From positions 54,572,301 through 54,636,300 of the forward strand of contig NC_073629.1 of the NCBI RefSeq assembly GCF_029407905.1: a stretch of 64,000 nt of DNA. The letters are read 5' to 3'. The notes below the pieces were generated by a model, which was not told where the DNA came from, did not search any database, and saw only the letters and a list, made by a program, of their open reading frames with translations. Positions 24,611-37,737 of this stretch are shown piece after piece. Position 1 is the stretch's first letter; each line of letters starts with the position of its first letter. The position numbers were made by a program, and so were the translations under genes. The stretch is from Bubalus kerabau. Lineage: Eukaryota > Chordata > Mammalia > Artiodactyla > Bovidae.

Positions 24611-27600
24611 CTGGAAGAGGAAAATAAAAGAAAAACCACTGAAGCAAGTACCCCAAGTAAGCTTAAACTCTAATGTCTGTACATATCCAAGTAGGATTTA
24701 GCTCAGGGGCAAAACCTGGCAGGCAGGGGTGATGATCAAAAAGTATCAAAGTCTCCTGGCTTCATTCGAAACCTTAGGCTATGCCAACTGAGAACTATAA
24801 AGTCCCTTAGATGAGAGACTATTTGGTGACCGCCAGACTGGATCTCTGCAAAGGTATTTGGGGTAGGATGTGAAGCAACTATCTAGCTTCCTCCTGCATC
24901 TCCACTTCATGCTAATCTACTAAAAACCAGAAACTGAATTTTCTTCAATCAACATTAGGAAAATCTGTTCCTATGCTACTGATTTCTAACAACCACATGT
25001 TGTACCTTCTAAATGGTCTGAAAAAGCTTTATTTCACATCTGCTGGAGCATCGATTACAGCCTAGGAGCTGCGTTTCAACCACTACAGGAACTTCCTTTG
25101 AGTGAATACTACTTTATAAAATTATCCCTTAGGATTACCAGGATCTACCAATCCTATCTATGTTCAGAAAAATTACGATTTAATATATTATCTCCTTTTC
25201 CCCTAAGCTCTAACTTTGTAACTTAAATTCACATCCAACTTAGAATGCTTAAAAGCTGACACACAATGGTAATGGCTTAGAAAAATGGATGGGGAAGAAA
25301 GCCCTAGTTACAACACCCTACTGTGGGGACTCTCTTGTATTTAGTGTTTTGACAGCAAAGTACTAACAGTACAAATGACTAAGGGCATATGCTATTATTA
25401 TTTTTGCCTTCAGAAACAACAAGGTGGGTTTTTCATTTTCATATTGAAAAGTATTCAGAGAATGCTCCTTACAGAAATGACTTACATGGTGTTCAGCCTT
25501 AAATAGACCAATTGTTTAAAAATTGCTAACTGGTAAAATCCAGACCACCTATATGATGGCACAGAGTAAAGACAGATAAAAGGAAATATGTGGATCTAAT
25601 AACAACTCTGGTTAAAAACAATCACAGTAGTATGGTCATCCTTGCTAGGGGTCCAGCTACAACCTTCATCCAAGGACTTCTCTTGCACTTTTTTGAGTCT
25701 AAAGTCTTACCATCTTCCCTGGGTCTGAGTTTCTCTCTCTAGATACCCTAGTCCTGGTAGCATCACCAAGAAAAACTTTTTTGCTCTCATTAGTCCTCCT
25801 CTGAGGGACTGGTATCTTGCCTTGAACCCTAAAATCCCATTACAGAGGCTCTGGTACCTATGAATAAGTGTCTTTTCTTTTGCTGGTCAGCCTTAACATA
25901 TAATAGGCCATCTGACTCTGAACCCTATGCCTTCATGCTCTCCCCTTGCTAGGGCGTCCCAGGGTCTGATTTTAACTACTGGCCTGCAGCACGAGTTTCC
26001 ACCTACATCCTTTCTAGACAACATCATACTATATGGGTTCAACTTCCTCTTAGGACTCATGACTTGATTAAATAACTCTCCAGGGCTTCCCTCCTTTACT
26101 CTGGTTTAGTGGATCTCTTTCTAACTCTCAACTTCTCCCTTTCTGCCTCACTCAACTGCAGTTAATTATAACTGTGTCAAGACATGACAAAAACCCAAAA
26201 CAAGAGGATTATAGGCAACAGATAGAAAGTCTGGACTTGGACCCCAAAATACCATAAATATGATGGGAGGGAAGGATGGCAGAAGACACTGCTGGGTGAA
26301 CATGGGAAAAATACCTAAGGATTTTAGTTGACATGAATGTATGCTTTAAGCTAACTGTGTCATAGCTATTATGCTCCATATAGCTATAATATGACTGTAA
26401 TCTGTGGCCATATTAATTCATGAACTCAGATAAAGGGGCAACAGTCCTTCTGTGCCTGCCTGGTGAGATCACACCTGGAACCCAACATTGAGTCACAGGT
26501 TAAAGACTAACTGGATAGTGAAATAATCAGGAGCTACTTGTCTATGAACCATTTCTCTTGGAGGAAGACAGGAAACTGATGATATTCAGCTGACATAAAA
26601 GATGACTAGGGGAATCTAAGAATTCATCCTTACCTTTTTGAAGGACTACCTCTTGGATTAAAGAATAAGTGGATTTCTTCCAGAGGCAGAACTAAGAGGG
26701 TGCACATTTTAGAAAGTGGTATTTTGATTTAATTTGTACTGGGACACCCACAGAAATAGTTCTGTGAAATAGTTTAGGCCCTTCTCCCTACCAGGACTGA
26801 GCTAAATAAGATGACCATCTGTCAAGGATGTTGTGAAGGAATTTCTTGTAATGGATAAAGAAAGTGAAAGAGATCATCTCTAAGGGCTCTGCCAGCTCAA
26901 AGTCTATAGCTTTATTTGTCCTTTCAAAGATCCTCAGAGTTAAATTCATTAAAGCTACACAATAAACTATAGAATAATATAAACAGCAACAGCTTTAACA
27001 ATAAGGGTATTTGACAGAGAGCAAATATTTATTCAACAAAGAATACAAGTCAACATTGGCCAAAACAATGTACTTTAAATGTTTATACTTACTATAATGA
27101 AAAAAAAAGGAATCCAGTAAGGTGACTGTACTTCAATCGGGAGGCCTACACCTTTTGAAATTTCTTAGATACACCATCTCTGTGATTGTCTTCATTCTAA
27201 GAGAAAGTATAGGTATCTTGAAATAGCTGTGATCATTCAAACAAACAAAATTGGAGATACTGTCTTTAGAGACCCTCTCCATCATAAGACATGGCAAGTG
27301 GATTTTCATAGCTCAGTTTACTTTTCACACTGGAGGACATTCTGGCAAAGCTACTTATAAAAGACCCCATCCACAGACCAGATCACATATGGCCTCTGAC
27401 CTTAATTTATAGAGATGTTTCTACAGAAATTTACATGTTATTAATAACATATTTTAAAGTGCCATAGCTACAACACTTGGGTGAACACTCAGCTTTTTCC
27501 AGGCAATCTACATACTCTAGTTTTGCTCATTCAGTTGGTCTTATTTGCATTCATCAGATGGACTGTCAAATCATATAATTTCTGCACTTTATCACACATC

Positions 27601-28866
27601 TATCCAAATGAGACTCACTGCTCTTAAAATTCAGCCTACTGATTCATTAAATATAGTTACAAGTTAATAACTTACACAGCTCAGAAATAAGACTGAAATT
27701 CTCTGAAATTATATTATTAAATGTAGCTATCCTTTACATTAATAGGTTTTTGTTTTGTACATAGTAAGTTAATAAAAGCCATTCTTAGCATCTATTTCAA
27801 TCATTTTTAATAATTTAAATTATACATATACTGATTCATTTGAAATATAACATTTTAAAACATAAAAAATATTTTTTAGTTGGGTGTGAAAACTGTATTT
27901 TTTAGTGCCTATGTATCCTCTGAAAAGTTGCTGAGAAGGCTTATATATTTGCCTGGAATATACAATCCTTTTTCTGGTTTATTAAGTACTCGAAATCCAG
28001 CTCAGAGTACTGACCCCAAATTATACTTAAGGTACTTTTAGCAATACTCTTGTAACCTTGTCATTTTCAAAGATCAAAAAGTTAGCATGTCTGAAATTTA
28101 CTTTGGATTTACCAATCCATGTGTAAAAGCTTCTTTATATCTACTACCCAGGACGAAATTATTTTTCAGGCCAGAAAGTACAGTTAGTGTGTGACAACCC
28201 AACTGTGTATTAACTCATACTTAGCATCACTGGAGTATGAGTTTCTTATTCACAATTCATTTTTAAAAGTCTGACAACATATAACAGACAACTGCATTTA
28301 TGTGTAGTAAGCACGATAAAGACATTTGATGTGTTAAACATTTTACATATTGTTCCACTGCATTGCAGCTGTAATGTGCCAGGAGAGAATTTATTGCGTA
28401 ATTCTAAAATGCTGCCCAGACATCACGATACTCACTATACAACACAGTTTCCCTAAAGACTGCAAATACATTTTCTACTTTCAATATAAGAAGAAAAAAA
28501 CAGAATCACAAACTTCCAACTACAGTAATGGTTTTAAAATAATCAGAATGAGAGATTACTATAACTAACCTGTTAGAGGACCACAATTCACCACAAATTT
28601 GTGACATTTATTCTAAATTATTTGTAAATCATTTTTCCTGTTCATCTTTTTAAGAATTATAAACTTTTCCTCTAATCATCTAATTTAGCCTTCCTTGGAT
28701 AAGTTCCTCATCAATAAGAGAACAAATAAGTATCTGTTATTAATAATCTAACATCAATTTTCTTACTGTCAAAGCACTTTCACTTACATTAGTGTTATAC
28801 CTACAATAAACCATTATAATAACTATGATTCGTTACATTTTACAAACATGGAAAACAAGGCAGGCT
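24611..28866 (-). other. upstream intron or 5' region of LRRC8B, no feature seen
   Basis: About 4.2 kb of A/T-rich sequence between the start exon and the first BovB copy. I recognise no young repeats, no CpG-rich promoter-like stretch and no convincing exon. Since the acceptor at 24611 requires an upstream donor, this is taken as intron. Confidence 0.6.
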
Positions 28867-30420
28867 CACAATGGTGTGATCACTGACCTAGAGCCAGACA
28901 TCCTGGAATGTGAAGTCCAGTGGGCCTTAGAAAGCATCACTACGAACAAAGCCAGTGGAGGTGATGGAATTCCACTTGAGCTATTTCAAATCCTGAAAGA
29001 GGATGCTGTGAAAGTGCTGCACTCAATATGCCAGCAAATTTGGAAAATCAGCAGTGGCCACAGGACTGGAAAAGGTCAGTTTTCATTTCAATCCCAAAGA
29101 AAGGCAACGCCAAAGAATGCTCAAAGTACCACACAACTGCACTCATCTCACACGCTAGTAAAGTAATGCTCAAAATTCTCCAAGCCAGGCTTCAGCAATA
29201 TGTGAACCATGAACTTCCTGATGTTCAAGCTGGTTTTAGAAAAGGAAGAGGAACCAGAGATCAAATTGCCAACATCGGCTGGATCGTGGAAAAAGCAAGA
29301 GAGTTCCAGAAAAACATCTATTTCTGCTTTATTGACTATGCCAGAGCCTTTGACTGTGTGGATCACAATAAACTGTGGAAAATTCTGAAAGAGATGGGAA
29401 TACCAGACCACCTGACCTGCCTCCTGAGAAATCTGTATGCAGGTCAGGAAGCAACAGTTAGAACTGGACATGGAACAACAGACTGGTTCCAAATAGGAAA
29501 AGGAGTTCGTCAAGGCTGTATATTGTCACACTGCTTATTTAATTTATATGCAGGGTACATCATGAGAAACGCTGGACTGGAAGAAGCACAAGCTGGAATC
29601 AAGATTGCCGGGAGAAATATCAATCACCTCAGATATGCAGATGACACCACCCTTATGGCAGAAAGCGAGGAGGAACTCAAAAGCCTCTTGATGAAAGTGA
29701 AAGTGGAGAGTGAAAAAGTGGGCTTAAAGCTCAACATTCAGAAAATGAAGATCATGGCATCCGGTCCCATCACTTCATGGGAAATAGATGGGGAAACAGT
29801 GGAAACAGTATCAGACTTTATTTTTTTGGGCTCCAAAATCACTGCAGATGGTGATTGCAGCCATGAAATTAAAAGACGCTTATTCCTTGGAAGGAAAGTT
29901 ATGACCAACCTAGATAGCATATTGAAAAGCAGAGACATTACTTTGCCAACAAAGGTCCGTCTAGTCAAGGCTATGGTTTTTCCTGTGGTCATGTATGGAT
30001 GTGAGAGTTGGACTGTGAAGAAGGCTGTGCGCCAAAGAATTGATGCTTTTAACTGTGGTGTTGGAGAAGACTCTTGAGAGTCCCTTGGACTGCAAGGAGA
30101 TCCAACCAGTCCATTCTGAAGGAGATCAGCTCTGGGATTTCTTTGAAGGGAATGATGCTGAAGCTGAAACTCCAGTACTTTGGCCACCTCATGCAAAGAG
30201 CTGACTCATTGGAAAAGACTCTGATGCTGGGAGGGATTGGGGTCAGGAGGAGAAGGGGACGCCAGAGGATGAGATGGCTGGATGGCATCACTGACTCGAT
30301 GGACTTGAGTCTGAGTGAACTCCCGGAGTTTGTGATGGACAGGGAGGCCTGGTGTGCTGTGATTCATGGGGTCGCAAAGAGTTGGACACCACTGAGCGAC
30401 TGAAATGAACTGAACTGAAA
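28867..30420 (+). mobile_element. BovB (RTE) LINE, 5'-truncated, 1.55 kb
   Basis: Starts within the reverse-transcriptase N-terminus (ATGGTGTGATCACTGACC) and reaches the 3' end (GAACTGAACTGAAA). Compared with the 58 kb copy, a one-base deletion near 29048 (GGAAAATCAGC for GGAAAACTCAGC) and another near 30051 shift the frame. No clear target-site duplication. Confidence 0.93.
29028..30077 (+). pseudogene. BovB reverse transcriptase, open 349-residue remnant
   Basis: The longest retrotransposon frame in the window. Palm motifs are present: motif A FIDYARAFD with its aspartates, motif B KGVRQGC, and catalytic RYADD. The endonuclease and the N-terminal part are missing, and the start ATG is internal to the original ORF, so it would not be autonomous. 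Upstream residues are in another frame after the deletion near 29048. Transcription would be antisense to LRRC8B. Confidence 0.85.
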
Positions 30421-30457
30421 GGTGTTATCCAAGGTGTTATCCAAAGGTGTTATCCAA
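30421..30457 (+). repeat. three-copy 12-13 bp tandem repeat
   Basis: GGTGTTATCCAA occurs at 30421, 30433 (with one extra A) and 30446, directly abutting the BovB 3' end. Confidence 0.9.
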
Positions 30458-30639
30458 TGGACTGTCCAAGGTGACAACAGCAAGAAATAGTTACAACTAG
30501 AACCTAGGTTCTCAGGATAAAATCTCAAGGCTCATCCACACCAGACCACATTGTCTAGGCCACTCAATCCACTTAACTATGCCAATCTCAGTTCTTTCAA
30601 AAGCTAAGAAAAAGTTGAATATTTAACTCTTTCCCCCAC

Positions 30640-30980
30640 TACAATGGACTGAATATTGTGTCCCTGAAAAATATGTATTTTGAAATCCCAGTGCTCCAAC
30701 ATGACAGGATTAGGAGGTGGGACCTTGGCGGGTAGGTCTCAAGGACGCTGCTTTAATGAATGGGATTGGTGCCCTTATAGAGGGTCCCCAGAGAGCTCTC
30801 TTGCCCCTTCCACTTTGTGAGGAAACAGAAAGAATGTGGCTATCTACCGACTAGGAAGTGAGCTCTCATCAGACACTGAGTCTGCTGATCTTAGACTTTC
30901 CAGCCTCCAGAAACTTTGAGAAATAAATGTTTGTTGCGGTAGTTTGCTGTATAGCAGCCTGAAGGGACTAAGACATCAAC
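30640..30980 (+). repeat. MLT1-like MaLR LTR relic
   Basis: Segments GGATTAGGAGGTGGGACCTT, AATGGGATTGGTGCCCTTAT, CCAGAGAGCTCTCTTGCCCC, CCAGCCTCCAGAAACTTTGA, AGAAATAAATGTTTGTTG and GCAGCCTGAAGGGACTAAGA follow the MLT1A-type LTR order, including its polyadenylation signal. No internal retroviral genes nearby. Confidence 0.75.
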
Positions 30981-30984
30981 TTAC

Positions 30985-32060
30985 ACCAACATCTGCACTG
31001 TAAGTGGGCTCCATTTTAATCTTTGGAAAGGCCAGGCTATAAATGTATAGCTTTCTGCAATGTCTCCAGTTACATACTATATAATCTGCTTTCTCAGCTA
31101 AACTTTTTCTACTAAACATGTTCCACTGAACTATTTTAAGACTTTATATAAAGATATAGCATCTGCATTTAATGCTGTATGAAGTCTCAAGCATTCCTAT
31201 ATATTAAATGATGTTAATTTTTCTAATTGAAGTGCTTAACTGGAGAGTTAGAACATAGCTGTCCTTTGTTGTTACAAAGTTGAATACTGTTAGTGTGTCC
31301 AGGAAATTTTTTCCAGACCATATTTTTGCAAACAATGAGGATTCAATCCAAATCAGATCTCTATTTCTAATATACAAATGCACTAAATCAGTTCAAAGAA
31401 ACAATGTTAAAAGTAAAGGATTTTATGGTCTTAATCCCATTCCTTTAGCTTTTAAACCTCATTAAAAAATCATAAAAGCTTTTCAAAGCACATGAATTCA
31501 TTTGACAATCTCACCCCGAAGTCTCTAAGACTGGAACAACAACATTCAAGTCAGACAGTCTTTACTTCCCACTAGTCCTAATTTTACTTTGAAAGCATTT
31601 CCAAAATAACCAGTGAAAAAATAAACAAATGATGATCAGATGGTATTTAGAGTCATTCTATGCTGAGAACTGGACGCTACTTCAAAGATCTCTGTCTCTG
31701 GCTCCGGGCAGGGACATAGCCAAACAAATCAAAATGGGGTTTCTGTACACTACTTTCACTGATTATTAACTTAAAAAATCACTTTATAGTCTTTCAAAAT
31801 ACTTAGTCCTACTCTTCTCATCAAGATGTTTTTGGGTCTAACGTATCTTTAGCTGAAATGTAGATTCACCCTGGGAAACAAAGCATTAGTGTCCAGGACT
31901 CACTTGCTCCTGTGCTTTATACTAAATAATCCTCTGAACCACTCTTCAGAGGTCTGACGACAATTATATAGCATTTCTCAAGCACTTGAAGAATCACTAG
32001 CCAGACACTAGTTTTGCGATCTAGAAGGGAACTATAGGATTCATCTAGTAAAGTGTTTCT
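30985..32060. other. intron or intergenic, nothing recognised
   Basis: A/T-rich sequence with short chance frames only. Confidence 0.45.
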
Positions 32061-32330
32061 CTAACACTAATGCTCATAAATCACTGGAGAGCTTGTTAAA
32101 TCACGTGATAAACCCTACTCTTGGAGTTTCTGATTCATTAGGTCTGCAGTAGGCCCCAGGAATGTGTATTTTTAACAAATTCCTAAGTAATGTTGATGCT
32201 ACTGGTATAAGACTACTTTTTGAGAATCACAAATCTAAGACAGTGGTTCTCAACTTTGGTTTCACATTAGAACTACCTGGAGCACTTTTATAAGAAACTT
32301 AAACCCAGATGCCACTCTTAAAGTTGGTGG
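32060..32330. repeat. two adjacent MER5-like hAT relics
   Basis: The first runs to ACTTTTTGAGAATCAC at about 32230. A second begins CAGTGGTTCTCAACTTTGGT at about 32240 and continues ACATTAGAACTACCTGGAGC. Both are MER5-type signatures. Confidence 0.6.
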
Positions 32331-32967
32331 AAGTGAGGTCAGAGGAGAGAGCTCACAAGATAGACTGGCAACAAAAATAACTGGGGACATTGCCTATCTT
32401 TTAAGTCTTCCTGGAAGTTTCAGATGTCTAGAGTGCTCCCTCTCCCCAAAGACTACAAAGTAACAGCTACCATCAACCACAAGAACCTTCAGGTGAGAAG
32501 GGGGAACAATGAGTCACTGAGCTACAGAGATCTGCAGGATGGATTTAAGGTGGAGGGGTTAGAAACAGGGGGGGCAGCTGAACGGTTATTTCAATCATGT
32601 GGGCCAGAAATAATACTAAAAACCTTTGCAATATATTTGGAAATAAGCAGTGAATAAAATAGTCACTGTATATGAAAATTCAACACCACTTAGCAACATC
32701 AAATATCCTAAAAGAGGACCATGGACAAGCAGGGTCAAAAGAATTCTGATTCTGATCCTACGGCATTATAGGATCTTCCACAGTTTCTAGCACATGGTGT
32801 ACAGTAAGTATTTGTACAATAAATAACTGAATGTACAAAAATGCATAGGGCAGAAGAGTATAATGTTCACACGTTAGGCAGGATGTATCTAAGGGATTAA
32901 GCCTCTCCTTGGAGAAGCAAGATCTTGGAAGCATATAGATGGGAAGGATTTTGGCTAGTTAGTCTGT

Positions 32968-33375
32968 ACATTCCAAACCTTAGTGGCTTAAAAATAAGTT
33001 TATTTCTTGTGATTCAGTGGGTGGTTCTTTCACTTCCTGGAGTTGGCTGGCACAGAGATGGCTGGAAGGTTCAAAATGTCCTTATTCATCAGGCTGGTAC
33101 TTGGTGCTGACTGGAACTTCATGTGAGACTTCCTGTGGTTGTTTGAGTGTCCTCACTCCGCATGGTGCCTGCGTTCTATGATGGTGCTTTCCAAACAGAG
33201 GTGAAAACTGCAGTTCTTTTACGGCACAGCTCTCAAATCACGGTGTCATGCCCAGCACACGCTATTGGCCAAAGGACTCAAGTACCAGCCCAGATTTATT
33301 CAGGAATAAATGCCTCCTCTCAGTGGAAGAACAGCAAAGAATGTGCAGACATCAGTCTACTTTCTACCCACAAAT
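32968..33375 (+). repeat. MaLR-type LTR-like relic
   Basis: CTTAGTGGCTTAAAAATAAG, GATTCAGTGGGTGGTTC and ATTGGCCAAAGGACTCAAGT are typical segments of MLT1-class LTRs. Subfamily not assigned. Confidence 0.5.
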
Positions 33376-34127
33376 GATTTACATTCCTCTCACATGAAAG
33401 CCTCACCCTCTCCCAAGTCCTGCACTCTGCCCAAAGTTTTATTCCACTATGGCATCAAGTTCAGGCTTAAAGTCCAGGATCTTGTCATCTAAATCATGTT
33501 CGGAATACTATGGGACAACACCCTTAAGATTCTTAGAAGCCTTTCTATCTAGCTGAGAAGAGGCACTGCCTTAAATCTTTCTAAAGTCTTAGTACAGGGC
33601 CCTATACCTGTGCCCTGGCCTTGATTCCTACCTTAAGATCAAGTTTTACTGCATTAGCACTGCTCTGGATCTCATCTTTGAGTACATTTTGCTTGGAAGA
33701 GAAGCTAGGAATTAAGGAACAGTTTTATTCATGACCCCAGAAAATTCTGAATTGGAAATATGTCCTCTAAAAGTCTACTTAAAATCCGAACTGTTTCTTC
33801 TATAATTAATCTCTCTCTTACTTTAGTCATAAATGTTTTTAAGAAGTCAATTAGTACTTCCAACATTCTGAAGGAAAATCTAAGCTAGATATATAAATCG
33901 ATTAGGTTCATTTTCTATATTCCATATTACTGTGTCAATCTCATCAAGTTTTCTGCCAATACATAACAAGGGTACTGTTTTATATCCTCCAGTAGAAATT
34001 TCCTTTCTGCCCTTCCAGCCACCATTAATAATCATCTTACTTCCCCTTCAGGTTCACTGCTACCTGGTCTCAAAGCCAATGCCAGATGTTTTGTTGTGGC
34101 AACACCTCACTTCTAGGTACCAATTTT

Positions 34128-34570
34128 TATTTTGGTTCTTTACTGCTATGTAACAAATCAGCCCAAAACTTAGCAGCTGAAATAACCATTCATCATTTCT
34201 GATGATTCTTTGGGATGAAGAGGCAGTTCTGTTTTGCATGGTGTTGGCTCAAACATTGGGATGGCTGGAAGGTCCAAGCTGCCTCAGTCACAGGGCTGGT
34301 GTTCTGGCTGGCTGCTTGGCCTGGACCTCAGCTTCAGCTACTGACCAGGGGCCTTGCCACTCCTCCACATGGCTGTTTAGACTTTCTCACAGCAAGGTGG
34401 CTGAGTTCTAACTAAGAAAATTATAAGCACACAAAAGCAGAAGTCACAAAGCCCTTTAAGGCCCAGCCTTACCCCATACGATTTCTGCCACATGTGACAG
34501 GTCAGAAAAAATAACAGGGCCAGCCCAGATTTAAAAGGACAGGAAATAGACTCCATCTCTTGACAGGAAA
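34128..34570 (+). repeat. MaLR-type LTR-like relic
   Basis: TATGTAACAAATCAGCCCAA, CTTAGCAGCTGAAATAACC, TCTCACAGCAAGGTGGCTGA and the A/C-rich end near GACTCCATCTCTTGACAGG follow the order of an MLT1-class LTR. It shares architecture with the relic at 32968-33375. Confidence 0.5.
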
Positions 34571-35504
34571 AAAATCACAAAGTATTTGCAGCCATCTTTA
34601 ACCCACCATGGGAAGTCCTGAGCATTTAAGTAGCAGATAGTGCCAAAGAAATGAATTCTTTGGAAGAATTTGGTGAAATAAGACTAGAATCTCTCTCTCC
34701 TTTGTAACATATCAGATGAGGAAGGGCTAAGAGTAAAGGTGGATAGAGAAGCAGGTGAAAGAGCAGCATAGTGTTCCTGGAGCACAGAAATCAAAGGATC
34801 TGACATCATAGTCAAAACAGAGAAACCAAAGGAGAATAGTGACGGGTAACTGTCATTCTGCAGCTTCTTATCCAAAGCTGTAGAGTGGTAAGGGATCTGT
34901 GAAACAATCAAATCATATGCTAAATATTAGAAAAATTACCCTAATCATCTGAAGCCCCAAGAGAAAGTTACTGAATATGACAATTGAGAGCATGTGGCCA
35001 TCTCTCGAAATCCTAATTAAATCAGAGTTGTTGAAATTTAAGGAACATTGCTTCACTTCTTGTTTCTGATGGTTATGAAATACATCATGTATTTAATTTA
35101 CATGGTAATTGTGCTTTCAGAAAAAGACCTCTCAATTCTTTGATGCTTTACGTAAGCTACCAAATCATCTAGAATAAAATGAAGAGAAGCTGCAGCCCTA
35201 TTACTATCTTATTAACAGTAGAGCATAAGCCGCCAGTGGCTACACAATCCCTAGAATGTGTAAATAGCCAGCAGCCTCAAACCCTTCTCTACCATCTTCA
35301 TTGTTTATAAAACTGTTTTCCTGACCCCCTCTCATCATCCCAGGGTCAGCAAACCACAAAGCTGAACCAAACTCAGTCCCTGTGCAGTCCCTCGGGAATC
35401 ACACATGCTCTCCTTTAAATGACAACAGCAGGCATCAGTCCATTTCCTTCTAATTCTTGCACAGGTGACCTACCTTTCACAGGAGCAGAATCATACGGAC
35501 TATT

Positions 35505-35625
35505 TAACCCAAGAAGAAACCATAGAGATCAGAGTCTAACTCTTTACAAATAAAGAAACTAAATTTCAGAGGTGTTTAAGTAGCTTCTCTAGGGTCACAG
35601 AGTAGTACAACATGGGTTTATTGCC
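35505..35625 (+). repeat. MIR-like relic
   Basis: TTACAAATAAAGAAACTAAA and TCTCTAGGGTCACAGAGTAG match the MIR 3' half. Confidence 0.5.
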
Positions 35626-35786
35626 TAACGTGAAAAGAACTGAAGTTGAGAGCATTGCTTCTAGTCACCTAGCCTAAGTAATAATAGGCTTTCTTAAACA
35701 GTTTTAGAACATGAAGCTGAAAAAATAGTCCAGAATATTTCTATGTTATAAATATTTTAAACCATAAATCAAAATGAGAAGTTCCA

Positions 35787-35838
35787 CCCCCCACCACCAC
35801 CCCCACCCCCCCCCCACCCCCTGCCCCCACCGCCCCCC
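35787..35838 (-). repeat. C-rich tract, G-quadruplex-forming on minus strand
   Basis: Runs of 6, 5, 10, 5, 5 and 6 C at 35787-35792, 35800-35804, 35806-35815, 35817-35821, 35824-35828 and 35833-35838. The complementary G runs with 1-7 base loops meet the usual G-quadruplex pattern. It is on the LRRC8B sense strand, upstream of the start exon. Confidence 0.85.
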
Positions 35839-36179
35839 GCTCTAGGACACACAAACTAGAATTATGTTTTGGTCTTAACCCTTTCTCTAAGTTAACATTT
35901 ACATGCATTCAATCATGGAGTTTAGGACTTTACAAAGGTATACCAAGGAAACATGAGGCCTTGTTTCTGCTTTCATGGGATTTAAAATCCTATTGTGGAG
36001 AGATGACATGCATAGTTTAGAGTTAGCAACACCATCTTATACTGTCGTATCAGTGCCAAAATGAGTAGGATGGTGGCCAAAAATAAGCAGTGCATTTGGT
36101 TCTACACAAACAAAATACCCAAAGAGAATGGGTGAAACATTACAGAGAATAGTAAAGCAGTGCTTGTCAAAGAGAGGTC

Positions 36180-36665
36180 AGGATTTTAGTCTGTTATGCA
36201 ACAAATATTTAGAACATCTACTATGTGCCAGACGGAGTTCTAAGTGTTAGGGAAATACAGAAATGTGCAAGATGGACAAGATCCTGGCTCCCAGGGACCT
36301 TACTGTGTAGTAAGGAGAGACAGATTAGATACATGTACATGATAAAATCAGAACAGCTACGAAGAAGACACAGCTACTTTAGACCAGGGAGTCAGGGCAG
36401 GCCTCTCTCTTTAGAGGGACTACCATTAAAATGTAGATGAGAATGGAGCCAACCATGTGATGATATTGGGGGAGATCATCTTAAGCAGAAGGTGCAAGAA
36501 GCTTAGGATGTGTGCAGATAAGAAGGGAGGACACTTGGCCTCAGTGTCAGAAGCCTGGGGAAAGTTAAGAGTAACAGAGACCTGCAGGCAAGATAAACAG
36601 TTCAGATAACAAGTAGTATAGGAGTGGTAGAAAAGCCACTGAAGAGTCACAAGAAGAGAAGTGGC
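36180..36665 (+). repeat. old mammalian interspersed repeat, family not assigned
   Basis: AACATCTACTATGTGCCAGA, GTTCTAAGTGTTAGGGAAAT and CTGGCTCCCAGGGACCTTAC resemble a widespread mammalian repeat. The right part, about GGTGCAAGAAGCTTAGGATG, seems to continue it. Confidence 0.4.
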
Positions 36666-36669
36666 TGAT

Positions 36670-37735
36670 CTGTTATTAGCTTTTCAGAATTCATACTGAA
36701 CTCGATAATTCAACAGCAAAATGTGGATATACTCAAGAAGTCCAAGTGTCTACCTTCATCTGTAAAAAGAAGGATGCTCAGAAAACAGTAGGAGACAGGT
36801 CCACTGTCCTCAAGCACTGCTTTACTGGGACTATGTTCAGAGCTGGGTGACACAGCTTTAAGACATATGCCATATTCAGAACACTGGAGAGCCACGCAAT
36901 TCAACACATAAAAATTAATCATTCATTATGTCCAAGTCAAAAGCTCTGCCACAGAGCTAATTCAAGATTAAACTTCCACAATTACAAAAGATGAATGATG
37001 CTTGCAGGAAGCAACAGGAGATGGGACTTGTTTACTTCTGACTTGCCTACTCGAGGAAAGCAAGGCCATCTTTTTATTATGGAAACATACCAAACAAACC
37101 AATTCTATGCATTAAAAATCAGGAAAATAGAGACAGGGAGTCATGGAGTCTAAGCCTCTCATAAACATTCATTATATTCTTTAGATCTTTAATGTTAAAA
37201 AATTACAAATATCTAACACATACATACACACATATCCTTTCCTACATACAAAATAAACAAAGGATAGGAAGATGATATTTTACCAAAACGCATACAGATT
37301 TAATTTTCTGTTTAATTGGTTTTAAAACATCAAGAGGATTTTACTCAAAACATCTGTAAGAATAGTAATCTTTTTACATACTAAGTATTCAGTACTTATT
37401 TGCCCCAAGCTACCAATGTAAAAGTAATTATCTTTACCATGTGTTTACAATTCAGAATATTAATCTTACCCTATGAATGCTGGTCAAGTGGAAATGCTGC
37501 AATTAGTTTCTATTTGAAAAATTCCTAAAGAAAAAATCATAAACATACTGTTACATTTTACCCATCACAAACTGCAAGACAATTTTATCCATTTTTATGG
37601 TTCTAAAGTTTCAAACATCTATAACAACTTTCTGAAACATACAAAAGATAACAGTTTAATAAAGCAACTGCTGTTAAAGAGGTCACTTTTAACCTCTCAC
37701 AAAAGTTGTCAACTAAAACCCAGGGAGGTAAATAA
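36670..37735. other. intron or intergenic, nothing recognised
   Basis: A/T-rich, no coding frame or young repeat. Confidence 0.45.
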
Positions 37736-37737
37736 AT

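Noticed and set aside
24584..24656. Longer LRRC8B reading frame starting at the ATG at 24656 (24 extra residues, hydrophobic, signal-like)
   Set aside because: The extension crosses a good pyrimidine tract and CAG acceptor at 24611 and is intronic. LRRC8B proteins start MITLTEL.
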